A stretch of 33,450 nt of DNA from Actinomycetes bacterium (GCA_021815645.1 JAKBAB010000016.1:1-33450); one strand, 5' to 3'; shown: positions 7,687 through 16,070, counted from the first letter of the stretch. A program made the numbers and translations. Notes: a model not told the origin generated them from the letters alone.

Positions 7687-10368
7687 ATGGCCTCTGCTAA
7701 TGACTCCTTCGCTTCTCGTACCTCCCTCGAACTCGAAGGTCGCACCGTCACCTACTACTCGCTCGCGGCCAGTGGCCTTAGCCAGTACCCCGTCGCCCAG
7801 TTGCCCTACTGCATCAAGGTGTTATTGGAGAACCTCCTGCGCCACGAAGACGGGCGCAAGGTAACGAGAGACGACGTCGAGGCGCTGGCGCGCTGGAGTG
7901 AAACCCCCCAGGCCCACGGCGAAGCGGCCGGGGCCGCCGCCCGCGAGATCGCCTTCACCCCGGCCCGGGTATTGATGCAAGACCTCACGGGTGTGCCGGC
8001 GGTGGTGGACCTGGCCGCGATGCGCGACGCCATCTCCACCCTCGGGGGAGACCCCAAGGCCATCAACCCCCTGGTGCCCGTGGAGTTGGTGATTGACCAC
8101 TCGGTGATCGTCGAGCGCTCGGGAACCGCGTCGAGTTACGACGAAAACGTGGCCGAGGAGTACCGGCGCAACTCGGAACGGTACACCTTCCTCAAGTGGG
8201 CCCAAAACTCCTTCGAGCAGTTTCGCGTCGTCCCCCCCGGAATGGGCATATGTCACCAGGTCAACCTCGAGCACCTCGCGCGCGTCGTCTTCGAGCGCGA
8301 GGGCGTCGCCTATTTGGACACGGTCGTGGGCACCGACTCGCACACCACCATGGTCAACGGCCTGGGCGTCCTCGGCTGGGGCGTTGGGGGCATCGAAGCC
8401 GAGGCCGCCATGCTCGGACAGCCCTCGTCGATGTTGATCCCACCGGTGGTGGGCCTGCGCCTCGTGGGCCAAACCCGCGAGGGCGTCACCGCGACCGACG
8501 TCGTACTCACCATCACCCAACTCTTACGCCAACACGGCGTCGTGGGTAAGTTCGTCGAAGCGTACGGGCCGGGCGTCGCCGCGCTGTCACTCGAGACCCG
8601 GGCCACCATTGGCAACATGTCGCCCGAGTACGGCGCCACCTGCACCCTCTTTCCCATCGACCGCGTCACGTTGGACTACCTGGCCTTCACGGGACGGTCC
8701 CGCGACCACCTGACCCTCGTAGAAACCTACGCTCGCGCCCAGGGCCTGTGGCACGACGAAAGCTCCCCCGCGGCAACGTACTCCGAGTACGTCGAACTGG
8801 ACCTTTCGACGGTGGAGCCGAGCCTCGCCGGCCCGAAGCGCCCCCAGGACCGGGTCTCGCTGTCCGGTGTGCGCGACGCCTTTCGCTCGGCGCTCGATCG
8901 CGAGCCGATCGAGGTGCGCGGAGTCGAGGCGGCCGAGACTTTGCGCGACGGGGCCGTGACGGTGGCCGCCATTACGTCGTGCACTAATACGTCGAATCCT
9001 TCTGTCCTCATCGCCGCGGGCCTGGTCGCGCGTCGGGCCCTCGAGCGCGGCCTGAGCGTCAAGCCTTGGGTCAAGACCTCGCTGGCTCCGGGCAGTCGGG
9101 TCGTGATGGACTACTTAGAGAGCGCCAACCTCGTCGACGCGCTCGACGGTCTCGGTTTCTACCTGGCCGGTTACGGCTGCACGACTTGCATCGGCAACAC
9201 CGGCCCGCTGCTGGCGGGCGTGTCGGAGGCGGTCGCGGAACACGACCTCTCGGTCGTGTCGGTTCTCTCGGGGAACCGAAACTTCGAGGGCCGTATTCAC
9301 CCCGACGTCAAACAGAACTTCCTCGCTAGTCCCCCCCTCGTAGTCGCCTACGCACTCGCGGGCACCGTCGACATTGACCTCTCACGAGAACCGCTCGGCC
9401 TAGACCGCGATGGCGTCGAGGTCTACCTGCGAGATCTGTGGCCCAGCGACGCGGACGTGGCCACTGCGGTACGCGCGTCGGTCACCCCCCAGATGTTCGA
9501 GCGCCGCTACGCGAGCGCCTTCGGTGGTGACGAGCGTTGGCGCCTCGTGCCCACGACCGAAGACGTCACTTACGCCTGGGATCAGTCCTCGACCTACGTC
9601 AAACTGCCCCCGTACTTCGAGAACCTGACCGCGGAACCCGGGGTGACGGAAGACATCGAGGGGGCGCGCGTTTTGGCGAAGCTGGGTGACTCCGTGACGA
9701 CCGATCACATCTCACCGGCCGGCAACATTCGCGCCACGACGCCGGCCGGGCGGTACCTAATCGACCTCGGCGTCGCCCCCGGTGACTTCAACTCCTACGG
9801 CACCCGTCGCGGCAATCACCAGATCATGGTGCGCGGCACGTTCGCGAACATCCGACTGCGTAACCAACTCGCGCCGGGCACCGAGGGCGGCGTGACGATC
9901 AAGCTGCCCGAGGGCACCCCCCTGTCGATCTTCGACGCGGCCATGGCCTACGCCGCCGAGGGGACCCCCCTCATAATCATCGCGGGTCGGGAGTACGGCA
10001 GCGGGTCGAGCCGCGACTGGGCGGCGAAGGGGACGAAGTTGCTCGGGGTGCGAGCGGTGCTCGTGGAGAGCTTCGAACGGATACACCGCTCAAACTTGGT
10101 CGGCATGGGCGTCTTGCCGCTGCAGTTCTTGCCCGGCGACTCGGCGGAGACCCTTCAGATCACCGGTCGTGAGAGTTTCGCGATTCGCGGGCTCGCCCCC
10201 CTAAACGAGGGCCACACGGTCCCACAAGTGACCGTCGAGATGACGCGAGAAAGCGGCGAGAAGACCGCCTTCGAAGTGCGACTGCGCATCGATACACCGA
10301 CCGAGGCCGAATACTTTCGCCACGGCGGCGTTCTCAACTTCGTCCTGCGCCAACTGGCCGCGTCCTAA
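7687..10368 (+). CDS. acnA: Aconitate hydratase (AcnA type)
   Basis: An 893-residue aconitase that interconverts citrate and isocitrate in the TCA cycle using a [4Fe-4S] cluster. Cluster ligands are C432 (TSCTNTS), C498 and C501 (YGCTTCIGNTGPL), almost the same numbering as in E. coli AcnA. The early signature GTDSHTTMVNGLGVLGWGVG is near 218-237. The C-terminal swivelling domain has GDSVTTDHISPAG and the substrate-binding GREYGSGSSRDWAAKG segment near 773-788. The length is normal for AcnA. The gene ends on the left arm of a strong hairpin shared with the convergent sulP gene. Confidence 0.97.
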   Translation: MASANDSFASRTSLELEGRTVTYYSLAASGLSQYPVAQLPYCIKVLLENLLRHEDGRKVTRDDVEALARWSETPQAHGEAAGAAAREIAFTPARVLMQDLTGVPAVVDLAAMRDAISTLGGDPKAINPLVPVELVIDHSVIVERSGTASSYDENVAEEYRRNSERYTFLKWAQNSFEQFRVVPPGMGICHQVNLEHLARVVFEREGVAYLDTVVGTDSHTTMVNGLGVLGWGVGGIEAEAAMLGQPSSMLIPPVVGLRLVGQTREGVTATDVVLTITQLLRQHGVVGKFVEAYGPGVAALSLETRATIGNMSPEYGATCTLFPIDRVTLDYLAFTGRSRDHLTLVETYARAQGLWHDESSPAATYSEYVELDLSTVEPSLAGPKRPQDRVSLSGVRDAFRSALDREPIEVRGVEAAETLRDGAVTVAAITSCTNTSNPSVLIAAGLVARRALERGLSVKPWVKTSLAPGSRVVMDYLESANLVDALDGLGFYLAGYGCTTCIGNTGPLLAGVSEAVAEHDLSVVSVLSGNRNFEGRIHPDVKQNFLASPPLVVAYALAGTVDIDLSREPLGLDRDGVEVYLRDLWPSDADVATAVRASVTPQMFERRYASAFGGDERWRLVPTTEDVTYAWDQSSTYVKLPPYFENLTAEPGVTEDIEGARVLAKLGDSVTTDHISPAGNIRATTPAGRYLIDLGVAPGDFNSYGTRRGNHQIMVRGTFANIRLRNQLAPGTEGGVTIKLPEGTPLSIFDAAMAYAAEGTPLIIIAGREYGSGSSRDWAAKGTKLLGVRAVLVESFERIHRSNLVGMGVLPLQFLPGDSAETLQITGRESFAIRGLAPLNEGHTVPQVTVEMTRESGEKTAFEVRLRIDTPTEAEYFRHGGVLNFVLRQLAAS

Positions 10369-10370
10369 CT

Positions 10371-10409
10371 GGCCGTCGCTAGTTAGCCGCGGCCTAACTA
10401 GCGACGGCC
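10371..10409. terminator. 16-bp perfect hairpin between aconitase and the SulP gene
   Basis: GGCCGTCGCTAGTTAG (10371-10386) and its exact reverse complement (10394-10409) flank a 7-base loop. It sits directly after the aconitase stop and also encodes the last four codons and stop of the convergent SulP gene. Neither side has a T-run, so it may act as a bidirectional, U-tract-free terminator or as a 3'-end stabiliser. Confidence 0.7.
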
Positions 10410-12082
10410 CGGACCGCGGCGTCGACGCTGTCGTATCGGGCCATCGACGCGAGGGTTGGGTCGAAAGACTCGTCGAGACGACGCGCTACGTCGTCTTGCG
10501 CTCGGGCGATCACGACGTTGACACCCTCCTTCTTCAACGAGCCCACGACCGCGGCCAAGGTCGTCTCACCCGTGAAGTCGATACTGGACACGGCGACCGC
10601 GTCGAAGACTAGGTGGCGCACGTCGCGCTTCGCGGCGAGTAGGGCGGTCAGTTCACGACGAAATACGCCGGCGTTGGCGAAGAAGAGGTCATCGCCGAAG
10701 AGGACGACGAGCACGTGGTCCTGCGTCGTCACGCCCGCGGGCCCCAGGGGCTCCCAACTGGTCGTGCCGGGACTACGGCCGAGTTCGCGCATAGTGGGCC
10801 GCGCGGTGTGCCAGGTCTGCTGCAGTATCGCTAGCGCGACGGCGAGAGCGATGCCCGGCTCGACCCCAATCACAATGACACCGAGGGCCGCGACGATCGC
10901 TAGGAAGAATTCGAAGCGGCTGGTTCGCCAGATCCGGCGCAGTTGGTCGATCTTGATCAGTCGGGCGGCGATGAAGAACAAAATGCCCGCCAGGGCGGCC
11001 AGGGGAATGGTGTGGGCGAAGCGAGCGAGCGGCGACAGCGCAATCGCGAGGGCCGCGGCGCTGAGTCCGACCAACTTTGTTCGCCCACCGGCCAGCGCGG
11101 CCACCGTCGTTCTCGCCGGCGACGCGTCGACGGGAAAAGCCCCGAGTAACCCCGCGAGCACGTTGGCCGCGCCGACGCCGACGAAGTCGCGACTCATATT
11201 GGTCGCTATCCCCAGTTCGTCCGACGCGGTGCGCGCGGTCGCCGCGCTCTGACTCAAAATCACGATGACGAGAGTGAGGGACGTGGTGACCACGGTCGAC
11301 CACTCGTGGGCGCTGAGTGACCCGAAGCGCCACGTGGGCAGTTGCGCCGTCACGGCGCCCAACTGCGCGACGCCGTGGTGGGCCAGATTGAGCGTCGCCG
11401 CTAACACGGTGGCCGCGAGAATCGCCGCGAGGGCCCACGGCAGGCGTCCGTTTATCTTCTCCCCCACGCTCAAAACGACCAACGTGCCCAACGCCAGCGC
11501 CACCGACCACCCACTGACCTGTCCCAGGACGTGCGTGAGCGCACTGAGGCGCTGGAAGATAGACGAACCGCCCGCGCTCACCCCGAGGGCGCTCGGCAGT
11601 TGGTGAACGATGATGATGACCCCAATCCCTCCCAAAAAACCCGTCACGATCGGTAGGGAAAGGAAGTCGGCGATCCAACCGAGTCGAATGAGCCCGATGC
11701 CCACGATGATTAGTCCGGTCACCACCGCGCAGACCGCGACTAACTCGAGGTAGAGCGTGGAAGAGAGCGGCGCCAAGCGAACCAGGACCACGGCGAACAG
11801 CGGCGCAATCGTCGAGTCGGCCCCGACCGACATAATCGGGTTCGATCCGAAAGCGACGATGGCGATGGTCCCCGCGATGAAGGCGATCATCGCCAGGTAC
11901 GCCGGCACGCCGGCCAGGCGCGACGTGGCCAGTTGTTCGGGTATCGCGATCGCGAGGAGCGTGACCCCGGCTAAGACCTGTCCACCGGCGTTCGCGCGCG
12001 TTACGCCGCGAAAGGTGTCGCGCAGTGCGCCTAGGTTCTCGCGACGAGACCGCGACGGCCCGGCGTCGGTGGCAGGTTCCAC
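10394..12082 (-). CDS. SulP-family anion permease with C-terminal STAS domain
   Basis: A 562-residue SulP/SLC26 transporter, members of which carry sulfate, bicarbonate or dicarboxylates across the cytoplasmic membrane. The membrane part spans roughly residues 30-420, beginning with ANAGGQVLAGVTLLAIAIPEQLATSRLAG, and includes the PVDASPARTTVAALAGGRTK segment typical of the family. A cytoplasmic STAS domain covers about 440-550 (VLVVLFGDDLFFANAG to SSIDFTGETTLAAVV). The GTG start has a TAGGGT box ending exactly 6 bases upstream. The substrate is not clear from sequence. The last codons lie in a hairpin. Confidence 0.92.
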   Translation of the reverse strand: MEPATDAGPSRSRRENLGALRDTFRGVTRANAGGQVLAGVTLLAIAIPEQLATSRLAGVPAYLAMIAFIAGTIAIVAFGSNPIMSVGADSTIAPLFAVVLVRLAPLSSTLYLELVAVCAVVTGLIIVGIGLIRLGWIADFLSLPIVTGFLGGIGVIIIVHQLPSALGVSAGGSSIFQRLSALTHVLGQVSGWSVALALGTLVVLSVGEKINGRLPWALAAILAATVLAATLNLAHHGVAQLGAVTAQLPTWRFGSLSAHEWSTVVTTSLTLVIVILSQSAATARTASDELGIATNMSRDFVGVGAANVLAGLLGAFPVDASPARTTVAALAGGRTKLVGLSAAALAIALSPLARFAHTIPLAALAGILFFIAARLIKIDQLRRIWRTSRFEFFLAIVAALGVIVIGVEPGIALAVALAILQQTWHTARPTMRELGRSPGTTSWEPLGPAGVTTQDHVLVVLFGDDLFFANAGVFRRELTALLAAKRDVRHLVFDAVAVSSIDFTGETTLAAVVGSLKKEGVNVVIARAQDDVARRLDESFDPTLASMARYDSVDAAVRAVAS

Positions 12083-12088
12083 TTCCCC

Positions 12089-12094
12089 ACCCTA
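12089..12094 (-). promoter_or_regulatory. -10 box of the SulP gene, leaderless type
   Basis: On the minus strand TAGGGT ends 6 bases before the GTG at 12082, the same spacing as at several other starts in the window. Confidence 0.4.
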
Positions 12095-12109
12095 CGGCCG
12101 GGTCGCGGG

Positions 12110-12847
12110 TTAGTTAGTCACAATGACGCGGTAACCCTCAGCCAGACGTGGCTTCTTCAGACCGGCCCGACGCGCGGTGTCGCGCGACCACTCGCGCAGC
12201 CGCTTTTCGACGTCGGGGTCGTGGCCAACCTGACTCACGTGCTGAGAGAGGGCGGCGACCTTTTGGGCGAAGGTATCGGTTATATCGACGACCATCGTGG
12301 GCGCGGCCCCGGCCAACCAGACCTCGGGCACCGTGTGGGGTGCGAAACCCTCGCGTAGCAGTTCGGGGAAAGCGTGGGGATTGCGCGCGTCGGGGTAGAC
12401 GGCGCGCAACGTCGACTCCCCCGTCGCCATGTGGTCGGGGTGACTGGCGCGAATGCGATCGTAGTTGCGCTCGGGGTTCTGAGTGATGACGAGATCGGGG
12501 CGATGGGTACGAATGACGCGCGCAATCTCTCGGCGGAGCGCCAAGGTCGTTTGAACCTGACCGTCGGGCCACCGCAGGAACGTGAGGTTGGTCACCCCCA
12601 CTTCCTTGGCCGCGGCGGTCTGTTCCATCTCACGGGTCGCCGCGCGCTCTTCGCGAGTCTCGGTCGAGTCGTCCCCCCCGGCGTCTCCGGAGGTCACGAG
12701 ACAGTAAGCCACGTCCACCCCGTGAGCGCTTAGATAGGCCACGGTGCCCGCGGAGCCAAAGTCGATGTCGTCGGGGTGGGCCACCACGACGAGGGCCCGT
12801 TGGAGGGCGTCGTCGTAGCGATACACCGGGGTCGTCGCCTCGCTCAC
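12110..12847 (-). CDS. PIG-L (LmbE-like) zinc deacetylase
   Basis: A 245-residue member of the PIG-L family, zinc enzymes that remove acetyl groups from N-acetylglucosaminyl compounds. In actinobacteria the family includes the mycothiol enzymes MshB and Mca. The metal and catalytic motif is A23-H24-P25-D26-D27, and the second motif is S135-H136-P137-D138-H139. It is shorter than MshB and Mca (near 300), so a mycothiol role is not assured. Its GTG start overlaps the TGA stop of the upstream helicase gene by 4 bases (GTGA), which implies translational coupling. No signal peptide is seen. Confidence 0.85.
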   Translation of the reverse strand: MSEATTPVYRYDDALQRALVVVAHPDDIDFGSAGTVAYLSAHGVDVAYCLVTSGDAGGDDSTETREERAATREMEQTAAAKEVGVTNLTFLRWPDGQVQTTLALRREIARVIRTHRPDLVITQNPERNYDRIRASHPDHMATGESTLRAVYPDARNPHAFPELLREGFAPHTVPEVWLAGAAPTMVVDITDTFAQKVAALSQHVSQVGHDPDVEKRLREWSRDTARRAGLKKPRLAEGYRVIVTN

Positions 12848-14160
12848 CGCCCGGCCCCTTCGAGCGTCGGGTCCCAGTGGGCGAGGTCGCTGAGGTGCGG
12901 CGAGTTCGAAAAGATCTCGACGATCGGGCGTTTGAGGTTCAGCCGGCGCATGATGATCTCCGCTTCAATGGTCTGGTTCCACAACAGTAGCGAGACGACC
13001 ACCCCCGTGGACCCGGCCCGGGCCGTGCGACCCGATCGGTGCAGGTAGGCCTTTTGATCCTCCGGGGGGTCGTAGTGCATAACGCAGTCCACCGCGTCAA
13101 TGTGTAGCCCGCGCGCCGCTACGTCCGTCGCGACCAAGACGGCCAATTTTTCGGCCTGGAAGTCGGCGAGGGCCTTTTCGCGCTGACTCTGACGCAGATC
13201 ACCGTGAATCGCCGCGGCGTTAATCCCCTCTTTCGACAGCTGTTCCACCAGCCGATCGGCGCCGCGCTTGGTGCGGCAAAAGACGATGGTCTTCGTGTTA
13301 GCGCGCGCGATCGTAGCGGCCACCTTCACCCGGTCCATCTGGTGAACGAGCAGAAAGTGGTGCACCATCCGCGACACGGTCTGGGTGTCGCTCGCGACCT
13401 CGTGAAAGACCGGGTCGCTCAGGTAACGCGAGACCAGTCGGTCGATGGCGCCGTCGAGCGTCGCCGAAAAAAGCAGCGTCTGGTGGGGGTGAGCGGCGAT
13501 GCGTCGCAGGACCCACTCGACTTGGGGCATGAAACCCATGTCGGCCATTCGGTCGGCCTCGTCGAGCACGAGTACGTCGAGGCCCTCAACGTTTACTTCG
13601 CCCCGGTCGCCGAGGTCGATCAATCGGCCCGGGGTCGCGATGATGACGTCGCAGCCCTTGCTCAGTGATTTGATCTGTCGCTCAATGTCGGCCCCGCCGT
13701 AGACGGCCGCGACGTGGAGCCCGAGCGCGGCGCCGAGGGGCTTTAAGACTTCGAATACCTGCACCGCCAACTCTCTCGTCGGCAGGAGCACGAGCCCGCG
13801 GGGGCGCGCGGCCCGACCGGGTGCCGCGGCGAGCGTAGAACCTTCGGCCAAGCGTTGGAGCATCGGCAGACCGAAGCCGAGGGTCTTGCCCGAACCGGTC
13901 TTCGCCTTACCGCAGACGTCGCGCCCGGCGAGCGCGTCGTGAATGGTCATCGCCTGAATCGGAAAGGCCGTAGTGATGCCCTGGCGAGTGAGCACCTCCA
14001 CGAGGGCCGAAGCGACCCCCAAAGCGGCGAAGGTGGTGGTGGTCGCATAGGCGTCTTCGCCGGGGACCATCGGGGGCACGGTTTCACTACTCACGTCGAC
14101 ACGGGTCATTTCTCGGTCGGACCCGGGACCGTCGTACGTACTGGGTGGGCCCGAACCCAT
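12844..14160 (-). CDS. DEAD-box ATP-dependent RNA helicase
   Basis: A 438-residue DEAD-box RNA helicase (RhlE/DeaD-like) that unwinds RNA duplexes. Visible motifs are the Q-motif (FAALG with Q69), Walker A AKTGSGKT (86-93), PTRELA (127-132), TPGR (176-179), D200-E-A-D203, SAT (232-234), TDVAARG (345-351) and HRSGRTAR (374-381). The two RecA-like domains are complete, with a short C-terminal tail. ATG 14160 gives the longest form. ATG 14109 (M18) is an alternative, since the first 17 residues are poorly conserved in character. A TAGACT box at 14179-14184 would give a leader of about a dozen bases to 14160. Confidence 0.93.
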   Translation of the reverse strand: MGSGPPSTYDGPGSDREMTRVDVSSETVPPMVPGEDAYATTTTFAALGVASALVEVLTRQGITTAFPIQAMTIHDALAGRDVCGKAKTGSGKTLGFGLPMLQRLAEGSTLAAAPGRAARPRGLVLLPTRELAVQVFEVLKPLGAALGLHVAAVYGGADIERQIKSLSKGCDVIIATPGRLIDLGDRGEVNVEGLDVLVLDEADRMADMGFMPQVEWVLRRIAAHPHQTLLFSATLDGAIDRLVSRYLSDPVFHEVASDTQTVSRMVHHFLLVHQMDRVKVAATIARANTKTIVFCRTKRGADRLVEQLSKEGINAAAIHGDLRQSQREKALADFQAEKLAVLVATDVAARGLHIDAVDCVMHYDPPEDQKAYLHRSGRTARAGSTGVVVSLLLWNQTIEAEIIMRRLNLKRPIVEIFSNSPHLSDLAHWDPTLEGAGR

Positions 14161-14177
14161 TTCGTAGGGCTCGGGCC

Positions 14178-14184
14178 TAGTCTA
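14178..14184. promoter_or_regulatory. Overlapping divergent -10 boxes, helicase and peroxiredoxin
   Basis: TAGTCT on the plus strand (14178-14183) and TAGACT on the minus strand (14179-14184) share five base pairs. If both work, the polymerases for the two genes exclude each other. Confidence 0.3.
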
Positions 14185-14228
14185 CGAGGCGCGGGCGACA
14201 ACCGTTCGGGGCCCGCGCAAGGAGATAC

Positions 14229-14708
14229 GTGACACGACTCACCGAGAACCAAGTAGCTCCACCCTTCACGTTGCCCAACCAGTTCGCGCGACCGGTCTCC
14301 CTCGCTCAGTTCGCACCCCAACGGGTCGTTCTTTACTTCTACCCCGCTGACGACACTCCTGGTTGTACCGCCGAGGCCACCGAGTTCCAGGAGTTGTTGG
14401 ACGACTTCCTCGCGTGCGGCGCGCGAGTCGTGGGCGTGTCGCCGGACGCAATAGAGACGCACCGCGCATTCGCCGAAGCGCACCACCTCACTTTCGATCT
14501 ATTGAGCGATCCACCCCGACGGGTCATGACCGACTACGGCGCCTACGGCGAAAAGATGCTCTACGGCAAAAGGGTGGTTGGCGTAATTCGCTCTACGGTC
14601 GTGGTCTCGGCGAAGGGCACCGTCGAACGTGCTTTCTACAACGTGCGCGCTCACGGACACGCCGCGCGGGTCTTGCGCGCCGTCGGGGAGTTGGCGCTGG
14701 GCGACTAG
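14229..14708 (+). CDS. bcp: Peroxiredoxin, Bcp/PrxQ family
   Basis: A 159-residue thiol peroxidase reducing hydrogen peroxide and alkyl hydroperoxides. The peroxidatic cysteine is C46 in YPADDTPGCTAEA. Many Bcp proteins have a resolving cysteine five residues later, but here that position (51) is Thr. The only other cysteine is C63, so it is either a 1-Cys enzyme reduced by an external thiol or an atypical 2-Cys form using C63. The GTG start has AAGGAG at 14219-14224, 4 bases upstream. The stop TAG overlaps the stop of the convergent dedA gene in the palindrome CTAG. Confidence 0.92.
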   Translation: MTRLTENQVAPPFTLPNQFARPVSLAQFAPQRVVLYFYPADDTPGCTAEATEFQELLDDFLACGARVVGVSPDAIETHRAFAEAHHLTFDLLSDPPRRVMTDYGAYGEKMLYGKRVVGVIRSTVVVSAKGTVERAFYNVRAHGHAARVLRAVGELALGD

Positions 14709-15313
14709 CGAGCGTGACGCCCGCGGACGCGGCGCAGTCGGTGCCACACGGCGAAAGCGAGTACGAGCACAATCACGATGATCGTGGGGGTCTGGGCGTC
14801 GTGGAAGTCCTTGGAGATTCGCGTCCAGTTCTGCCCGGCCGCCTTCCCTAGTATCGCGAGGAGCGCCACCCAGGCGGCGGAACCGACCGTCGTTAGGGCG
14901 ACGAACCGGCCACGCTTCATCTCAGCGATTCCGGCCGGCACGGAGATGAAACTTCGCACCACGGGCAGAACCCGCCCAATCAGCACCGCGAGCGCGCCGT
15001 ACTTGTCGAACCACCGTTCGGAAGCGTCGAGGTCGGAGTGGCTCAACAAAATCCACTTACCCCACCGGTCAACGACCTCTCGCCCGGCGCTTCGCCCAAC
15101 CTCGTAAGCGATCTGCGATCCGATGACCGATCCAATCGTACCCACGACGATGACGCCCAATAGAGAGAACTGCACGTGACCGGTCACCGCCGTCGTACAG
15201 AGCGCCCCCGCCACCACGAAGGTGACCTCGGATGGAATAGGTACGCAGGCCGACTCCGCGATGGCCAGGAGCAAAAGCGCGAAGTATCCGTAGTTCTGAA
15301 CGAAGGACTGCAT
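14705..15313 (-). CDS. DedA-family membrane protein
   Basis: A 202-residue DedA (SNARE-associated/VTT) protein; members act in lipid flipping and envelope homeostasis. The typical N-terminus FVQNYGYFALLLLAIAESACVPIPSEV with its re-entrant PIPSE is followed by GSQIAYEVGRSAGRE and the conserved VLIGRVLPVVRSFISVPAG. Two C-terminal helices and a basic tail follow. ATG 15313 is chosen because the homologous region begins there and AAGAAT ends 6 bases upstream. The open frame extends to 15421, but that extension lacks family character and overlaps another gene's start. Confidence 0.88.
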   Translation of the reverse strand: MQSFVQNYGYFALLLLAIAESACVPIPSEVTFVVAGALCTTAVTGHVQFSLLGVIVVGTIGSVIGSQIAYEVGRSAGREVVDRWGKWILLSHSDLDASERWFDKYGALAVLIGRVLPVVRSFISVPAGIAEMKRGRFVALTTVGSAAWVALLAILGKAAGQNWTRISKDFHDAQTPTIIVIVLVLAFAVWHRLRRVRGRHAR

Positions 15314-15319
15314 CCGCCC

Positions 15320-15325
15320 ATTCTT
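15320..15325 (-). promoter_or_regulatory. -10 box of dedA, leaderless type
   Basis: On the minus strand AAGAAT ends 6 bases before the chosen ATG at 15313. Confidence 0.35.
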
Positions 15326-15393
15326 ATCGACCGCGACGCCGGAGCGGGACCACCTTCTTCGGTAAAGCGGAACTTGGCCAACCCAAATAGGGA

Positions 15394-15399
15394 TATACC
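15394..15399 (+). promoter_or_regulatory. -10 box of the small membrane ORF
   Basis: TATACC ends 6 bases before the ATG at 15406, the leaderless spacing seen elsewhere in the window. Confidence 0.35.
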
Positions 15400-15405
15400 C
15401 AGCCA

Positions 15406-15653
15406 ATGGCTGAATTACCACACCTATTTGCAGTGCTCGAGCGCCACCCCGTCGCGCGAATTATGTCGCTAGTGAGTACTGTCGCGTTCGCCGGTGTGAT
15501 TGTCTTTGGCGTACTTGACCAAGCACCAAGTTCCCGATCGGTATAGGAATTGCGGCCGCTACGACGGCTGGGGTTTTGGTCGGGGTGTTCCTTTTTGCCT
15601 ACTTCCATGAGGCAGAACTTGCGCGAGAATGCGACGGCAATACCGCAGTGTGA
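15406..15653 (+). pseudogene. Small two-helix membrane protein split by a frameshift
   Basis: From ATG 15406 the frame reads MAELPHLFAVLERHPVARIM and a hydrophobic helix (VSTVAFAGVIVFGVL), then stops at TAG 15544-15546 after 46 residues. A one-base shift just before that stop continues as KFPIGIGIAAATTAGVLVGV, a second hydrophobic helix, then an acidic tail ending at TGA 15651-15653. Together they make a coherent protein of about 80 residues with two membrane segments. I do not recognise the family. It could be a recently broken gene, a sequence error, or a peptide that is truly 46 residues long. It has a leaderless-type promoter. Confidence 0.5.
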
Positions 15654-15767
15654 TCTGTCCGTTTTGAACTGTTTTCGGCGGGAAGAATGTTCGCTGCTGC
15701 CATCTACGATCCGAGGTCGCCAATCGGGATCAATGTACGCGACAGATTTTCACCCCATGATTCGGTG

Positions 15768-15908
15768 TTAGGTCTTCACGGGCATCGTAATCAGATACTC
15801 GGGCTTGCCCTTGCTCGCGTTATCTGCATCAATGAGGGCCCGAGCGGGTAATTCCCAGTCCAATGTTGAGCAATGGCGCTGAGGCACTGCGTCTCGCCGT
15901 GCGAACAC
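15768..15908 (-). CDS. Possible 46-aa ORF or gene remnant
   Basis: A minus-strand frame from GTG 15908 to TAA 15768 reads through LDWELPARALIDADN and ends with PEYLITMPVKT. The second half has the look of real protein, but there is no ribosome binding site and the start is arbitrary, so it may be the tail of a lost gene. It lies downstream of the terminator-like hairpin of the Panacea operon. Function unknown. Confidence 0.25.
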   Translation of the reverse strand: MFARRDAVPQRHCSTLDWELPARALIDADNASKGKPEYLITMPVKT

Positions 15909-15922
15909 TAGGCACCGTAAAA

Positions 15923-15937
15923 TAGGGGATACCCCTA
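15923..15937 (-). terminator. Terminator-like hairpin of the Panacea operon
   Basis: On the minus strand TAGGGG and CCCCTA pair over a 3-base loop and are followed by TTTT, a short but recognisable intrinsic terminator. Its first three bases are the stop codon of the shifted frame of the small ORF upstream. Confidence 0.5.
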
Positions 15938-16070
15938 CTCAGTTTCCGTCTCTTCCCGACGACGGTCGCCTTTGACCCCAACCTCAAGAGCGAGTTTCGG
16001 CGCCTCTTCTGGGACCGTCCATATCGAAGTTGACCGGCTCGTCGTAGCCTTCAAAGCTTTTGCGCGTCAT
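15935..16070 (-). pseudogene. Third ORF of the Panacea operon, apparently frameshifted
   Basis: ATG 16070 follows a good ribosome binding site (AAAGAGGA, 7-8 bases upstream) 16 bases after the 84-aa gene. The plain frame codes 28 residues (MTRKSFEGYDEPVNFDMDGP, then a poor arginine-rich end) and stops at 15984. Skipping one base at a CCC-A gives a natural continuation, EEAPKLALEVGVKGDRRREE, ending at a TAG at 15935 inside the terminator stem. That makes a 44-residue acidic protein. The shift could be a mutation, a sequencing indel or a +1 slip. Function unknown. Confidence 0.4.

Noticed and set aside
7822..8520. 232-codon minus-strand open frame inside aconitase
   Set aside because: Fully antisense to a well-supported enzyme, with no motif or promoter.
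10518..11678. Long open frames on both strands inside the SulP gene
   Set aside because: They are out-of-frame shadows with extreme Arg/Ser/Ala content.
14705..15421. Longer DedA form starting at 15421
   Set aside because: The extra 36 residues lack DedA character and cover the promoter and start of the divergent small ORF.
15550..15771. 73-codon plus-strand open frame
   Set aside because: It overlaps the better-looking second half of the membrane peptide in another frame and has no ribosome binding site or family character.
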